Part shown: positions 61,229 through 64,000 of the stretch, one piece after another
Position numbering within the stretch: the stretch's first letter is position 1
Layout: every line of letters starts with the position of its first letter
Assembly (NCBI GenBank): GCA_001683735.1
Contig: LUGG01000020.1
Location: 124,001-188,000, forward strand
Direction of reading: 5' to 3'
Origin: Grifola frondosa
Taxonomy: Eukaryota; Basidiomycota; Agaricomycetes; Polyporales; Grifolaceae
Length of the DNA stretch: 64,000 nt
Translations under genes and position numbers: made by a program
Notes under the pieces: model-generated
The model's database searches: none
Told to the model about the DNA's origin: nothing
Seen by the model: only the letters and a program-made list of their open reading frames with translations

Positions 61229-61991
61229 TCAAGGGACGACGATTTCTTCTGTCCACTCTCCAGTGGAGCCCTTCCGCGTCCACTTCGTCCTCTGGTTAGG
61301 CACGCAACCAACCTGCACCCAGTCAACTACAACGGGCTCAATGAACACTAGCGCGAAATTCTGCAACGATATCTCCTGATTCTTCTTCTCTTCCGCCGTC
61401 TTCGCCTCACCAAGCTTCGGCACGGATTGCGGCCAATTCTTCTGCTCCTCATGCGACGCCAAGTGCGACCCTGGATCGGGAGTGCACCACAGCGCTCTGA
61501 ACGGCCCGCTCATCTCATTCCAGACCTCCTTACGCTTCTTCTCCCAATTAAACCCGTGTTCCGCGAACTTGGACAGATCGAGGTACGAGGCGGGCTTGAA
61601 GGCGTCGTAGGATGGGTGCGTGGAGCTGGGAACGACGTGTGCAAAGCCGGCAATGCGGAACTGGTCCTGAGAGCCAGCAAGACGCCAGACGAGCTCGACG
61701 CGCGAGTTGCGGAGCATCTGCGTCACTTTAGGCGCGCGCACGTCGGTGGTGGTGAGGATGACCGGGCGCTCGGGACTGTCGACAGGGTACAGAATGTCGC
61801 GATGCATGTGCGAGCGCACATGCGGGACGCTCTCTTCATCGACTGTGGCAATCTGGTATACTGTGGTACGCTGGTGCATTAGCCTCTACTTAATTGTGAA
61901 GAAAGGGGTACTGCGTGCCATTCTGCTCGATGTTCTCCGGCTTGCGGAGGGCGTCGGTAAGGACCTCAATCCATCGCGGAGAGGTAGTCAT
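61229..61991 (-). CDS. Pyridoxamine-5'-phosphate-oxidase-like FMN-binding protein (Alr4036 type)
   Basis: Exon 1 starts MTTSPRWIEVLTDALRKPEN. After a short intron (5' boundary uncertain) come TTVYQIATVDEESVPHVRSH, MHRDILYPVDSPERPVILTT and TDVRAPKVTQMLRNSRVELV. RIAGFAHVVPSS and NWEKKRKEVWNEMSGPFRAL follow, and the C-terminus is PNQRTKWTRKGSTGEWTEEI then VVP. This is the split-barrel flavin-binding fold. The position of the Arg/Thr-rich strand (VRSHMHRD) and the W..E..VP tail match the fungal Alr4036-type subgroup rather than true Pdx3. The reaction is not known for this group. Confidence 0.82.
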
Positions 61992-63174
61992 ATTGGCAGT
62001 AAGGTTTGCGATGAAAGTGGTAGGGAACTGTTTTGGTTGAGTCCCCTGAATGCCCTCCTATATATACGGTGGGTTGGCCGGGACACCGTCATAGTTGAGC
62101 TATGGCCTAGAGTTGAGGATGGGCCATACGCCCGTCTAGCCTAGAGCCCGTGCTATTGGATGAATATTGGGTGAATGAATGTCTGCATTCTCGTTCCTCA
62201 GCAGGTCAAACTGGTGACTCTCCTTCAAGAGGACTGACGTCGAGACTACGATCCAGGCCTATTGCATAACCGCTCAAGAGTAAGTTCATCCACAAAGTTG
62301 CGCTGAACGACATCCATTAATCAATCGCAACTTCAGGATCCCTATGGTCCCGTGGATATATACCCAGGGCCCGTCGCTGTGCGCTCGCCACGAACGGGCC
62401 CTTCGAAGTTCGAAATCGCGACCGGACTAGACAATCGAGCATATCGTGCGCATGGTTGCGTGCCCGAGTTCGTTCAACTTGGAGAATGCCATAGTGTATG
62501 ATTTATAAGTCACTGTGATATATGATACCCTCCAGCAGTTCATTATCCTCGTACCCGAAGTGTGGTATAGTACTGTAAGTGATCCTAGGTATATGCTGTG
62601 ATCCTAGTAACATCTCACCTTCGATCGTCTTCTCTGCATTGCAGATCCACTGCATGTCAAAGCATCTCGATTGCGCAGAGTACTTTCTCTTGTGTCCGCT
62701 AAATGTGGCAAATTTTGTGCCATATTAGTCGCATGCCGCATTTGGCAACTTTTCTTCTATATCAGGTATCGAATCCCGATCCTAGCTCCGCATCGGTTTC
62801 TGTTGTAGCTAGATATAAGAACTGTGGTCTTGAAGATGCTACAGACCTCTCTCCTTCTTCTTCAATTCATCTTTGCGGGGCTGCCGCGACCGTTGCATGG
62901 TTGCTTTCACCAACAGTTCGACCTATATTTGTCATTCGACCGTTGCAACTTCTTGCCTAGAACAAGAAACAAGCTCCAATCAGGATCACGGCGGAATAGC
63001 GTGGGAGTTCCTATATTTGATGCGACATGCGTCGTAAACACCGCATAAACGAGGTTATGGACAACATGCAACATTTACCGCCCTGAATATCTCCACCATC
63101 TTTGATACCCATTTTCTTCATCTTTGTCTCACGTTAACCTCCCTCCTCCTCCCCTCTCCCCCACCACCATCACC
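61992..63174. other. Divergent 1.2 kb intergenic region
   Basis: This lies between the PNPOx-like and CorA-type start codons. A long pyrimidine-rich leader precedes the CorA ATG (63117-63172). No gene is supported. Confidence 0.5.
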
Positions 63175-64000
63175 ATGCCCCGCGAAAATAGCTTCAGTGA
63201 CTCGGATGGCCGCTCCCTCACGCCTGATCTTGAAGACGAAGTCGCGGCGCCTTCATCTCCTCTCCCGCCGGTCGATACGACCCATAACAGTCGCCCTTCT
63301 ATTCAAGTCATCAATGCGACCTACTCTGCCCCCGCTGACATTCCTACCAATGCTGATGCAAAGCCTAAGCAGAATCCATCGATTGCTGCTCAAGATTCCT
63401 CTCAGCGCCCACAATTTGCTACACCTACAGATCGCTTTCGCGCGACTGTGCGGAAAGTCATGGCCATGTCGCGGACGTCTTCACTTATGACTCGCAGGGG
63501 CATCGGTGCAGAGCCGGTGTCGACCCCCGCCGTGCCTCCGCCTTCCTTTCATTTGGACACATCAGCCAGCAATGCCTAATCGAGGTCGCCGACTATTCCA
63601 CCATGCGAAGCAGCTTCGGACGCATGACAAACCACGAGCTCATTAAGCTACTTTCAGATCCTCGTGCCAGCGAACGAGAGCCGTGGGCCAAGGTACGTTG
63701 GACAACGTTGGAGGTATTAGTTGGGATGTCATTAGCGCTCTTGCGCTGAAATACGGTACGATTGCATTCTTCAATATGATGTGCGTGGTTTCATATATGT
63801 GTGATTAGATATGCATCCCCTGTCGCTGGAGGATGTCCTGCACCAGCGCGGGCATCCACGATCGAAGGCAGATTATTACCCTAAACACCTGTTCTTACGC
63901 GTGCTGTGCCATACTGTCTCCACTGATGATAATACATCTACCCCAAATTCGTCCATATCCCACCTCCCGCGGTCCGAATCTCCCGTCCCCATGGACGGTG
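63175..64000 (+). CDS. CorA-type Mg2+ transporter, N-terminal part
   Basis: The window ends inside the gene. Start MPRENSFSDSDGRSLTPDLE. A Ser/Pro-rich cytosolic N-terminus ends at DRFRATVRKVMAMSRTSSLM. The CorA soluble domain begins DPRRASAFLSFGHISQQ, then IEVADYSTMRSSFGRMTNHE, VGGISWDVISALALKY, then after an intron MHPLSLEDVLHQRGHPRSKA and DYYPKHLFLRVLCH. These match fungal plasma-membrane or vacuolar CorA proteins of the Alr1/Mnr2 relatives. The membrane helices and GMN motif lie beyond the window. Two single-base losses break the frame: G run at 63516-63517 and near 63701-63703. Confidence 0.85.

Overview
This window is nuclear DNA of a filamentous basidiomycete, most likely an agaricomycete. 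The genes are dense, carry many 45-65 nt GT..AG introns, lie in mixed orientation and often share short divergent promoters. There are no operons, Shine-Dalgarno sites, CRISPR arrays or bacterial features. The best-recognised products (SLA2, CWC25, SURF1, Importin-9/Kap114, enolase, malic enzyme, Dus2, an RNAi-type RNA-dependent RNA polymerase) are typical of Dikarya. The RNA polymerase, the multi-exon GPI-anchored protein and the cyanovirin-N homologue point to mushroom-forming fungi.

Layout, left to right. 0-8 kb: 3' part of a CX2CX13CX2C zinc-finger protein (+), a large uncharacterised membrane protein (-), a second uncharacterised protein (-) and the cytochrome-oxidase assembly factor SURF1/Shy1 (-). 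8-16 kb: the endocytic adaptor SLA2/End4 (+), divergent from SURF1, then a long Ser/Pro-rich disordered protein (-). 17-21 kb: a voltage-sensor-only membrane protein (-), divergent from the splicing factor CWC25 (+), and a small unknown gene (-). 21-30 kb: an MFS exporter (+) facing a full-length ABC-A transporter (-). 30-34 kb: a hidden five-exon Swi5/Sae3 gene (+), an Ats1-like RCC1 protein (-) and a secreted CVNH lectin-like protein (-). 34-44 kb: RNA-dependent RNA polymerase (+), enolase (-) and tRNA-dihydrouridine synthase Dus2 (-). 44-50 kb: a VAP/Scs2-like MSP-domain gene (+), decayed fragments including a second CVNH copy (+), a nine-exon GPI-anchored protein (-) and an F-box protein (-). 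52-64 kb: malic enzyme (-), an RS-rich nuclear protein (+), Importin-9 (-), a PNPOx-like flavin-binding protein (-) and the start of a CorA-type Mg2+ transporter (+).

The genes form no single pathway. Most are housekeeping: endocytosis, splicing, nuclear import, respiration, glycolysis, tRNA modification and meiotic recombination. The accessory part is concentrated at 44.7-48.9 kb plus the CVNH locus near 32.7 kb.

A caution applies to every gene model. About twenty conserved reading frames are broken by one base, most often because a run of identical bases, usually G or C, is one base short. In each case restoring one base rejoins the frame. I read these as sequence errors rather than biology and annotate the affected genes as intact loci with frame breaks.
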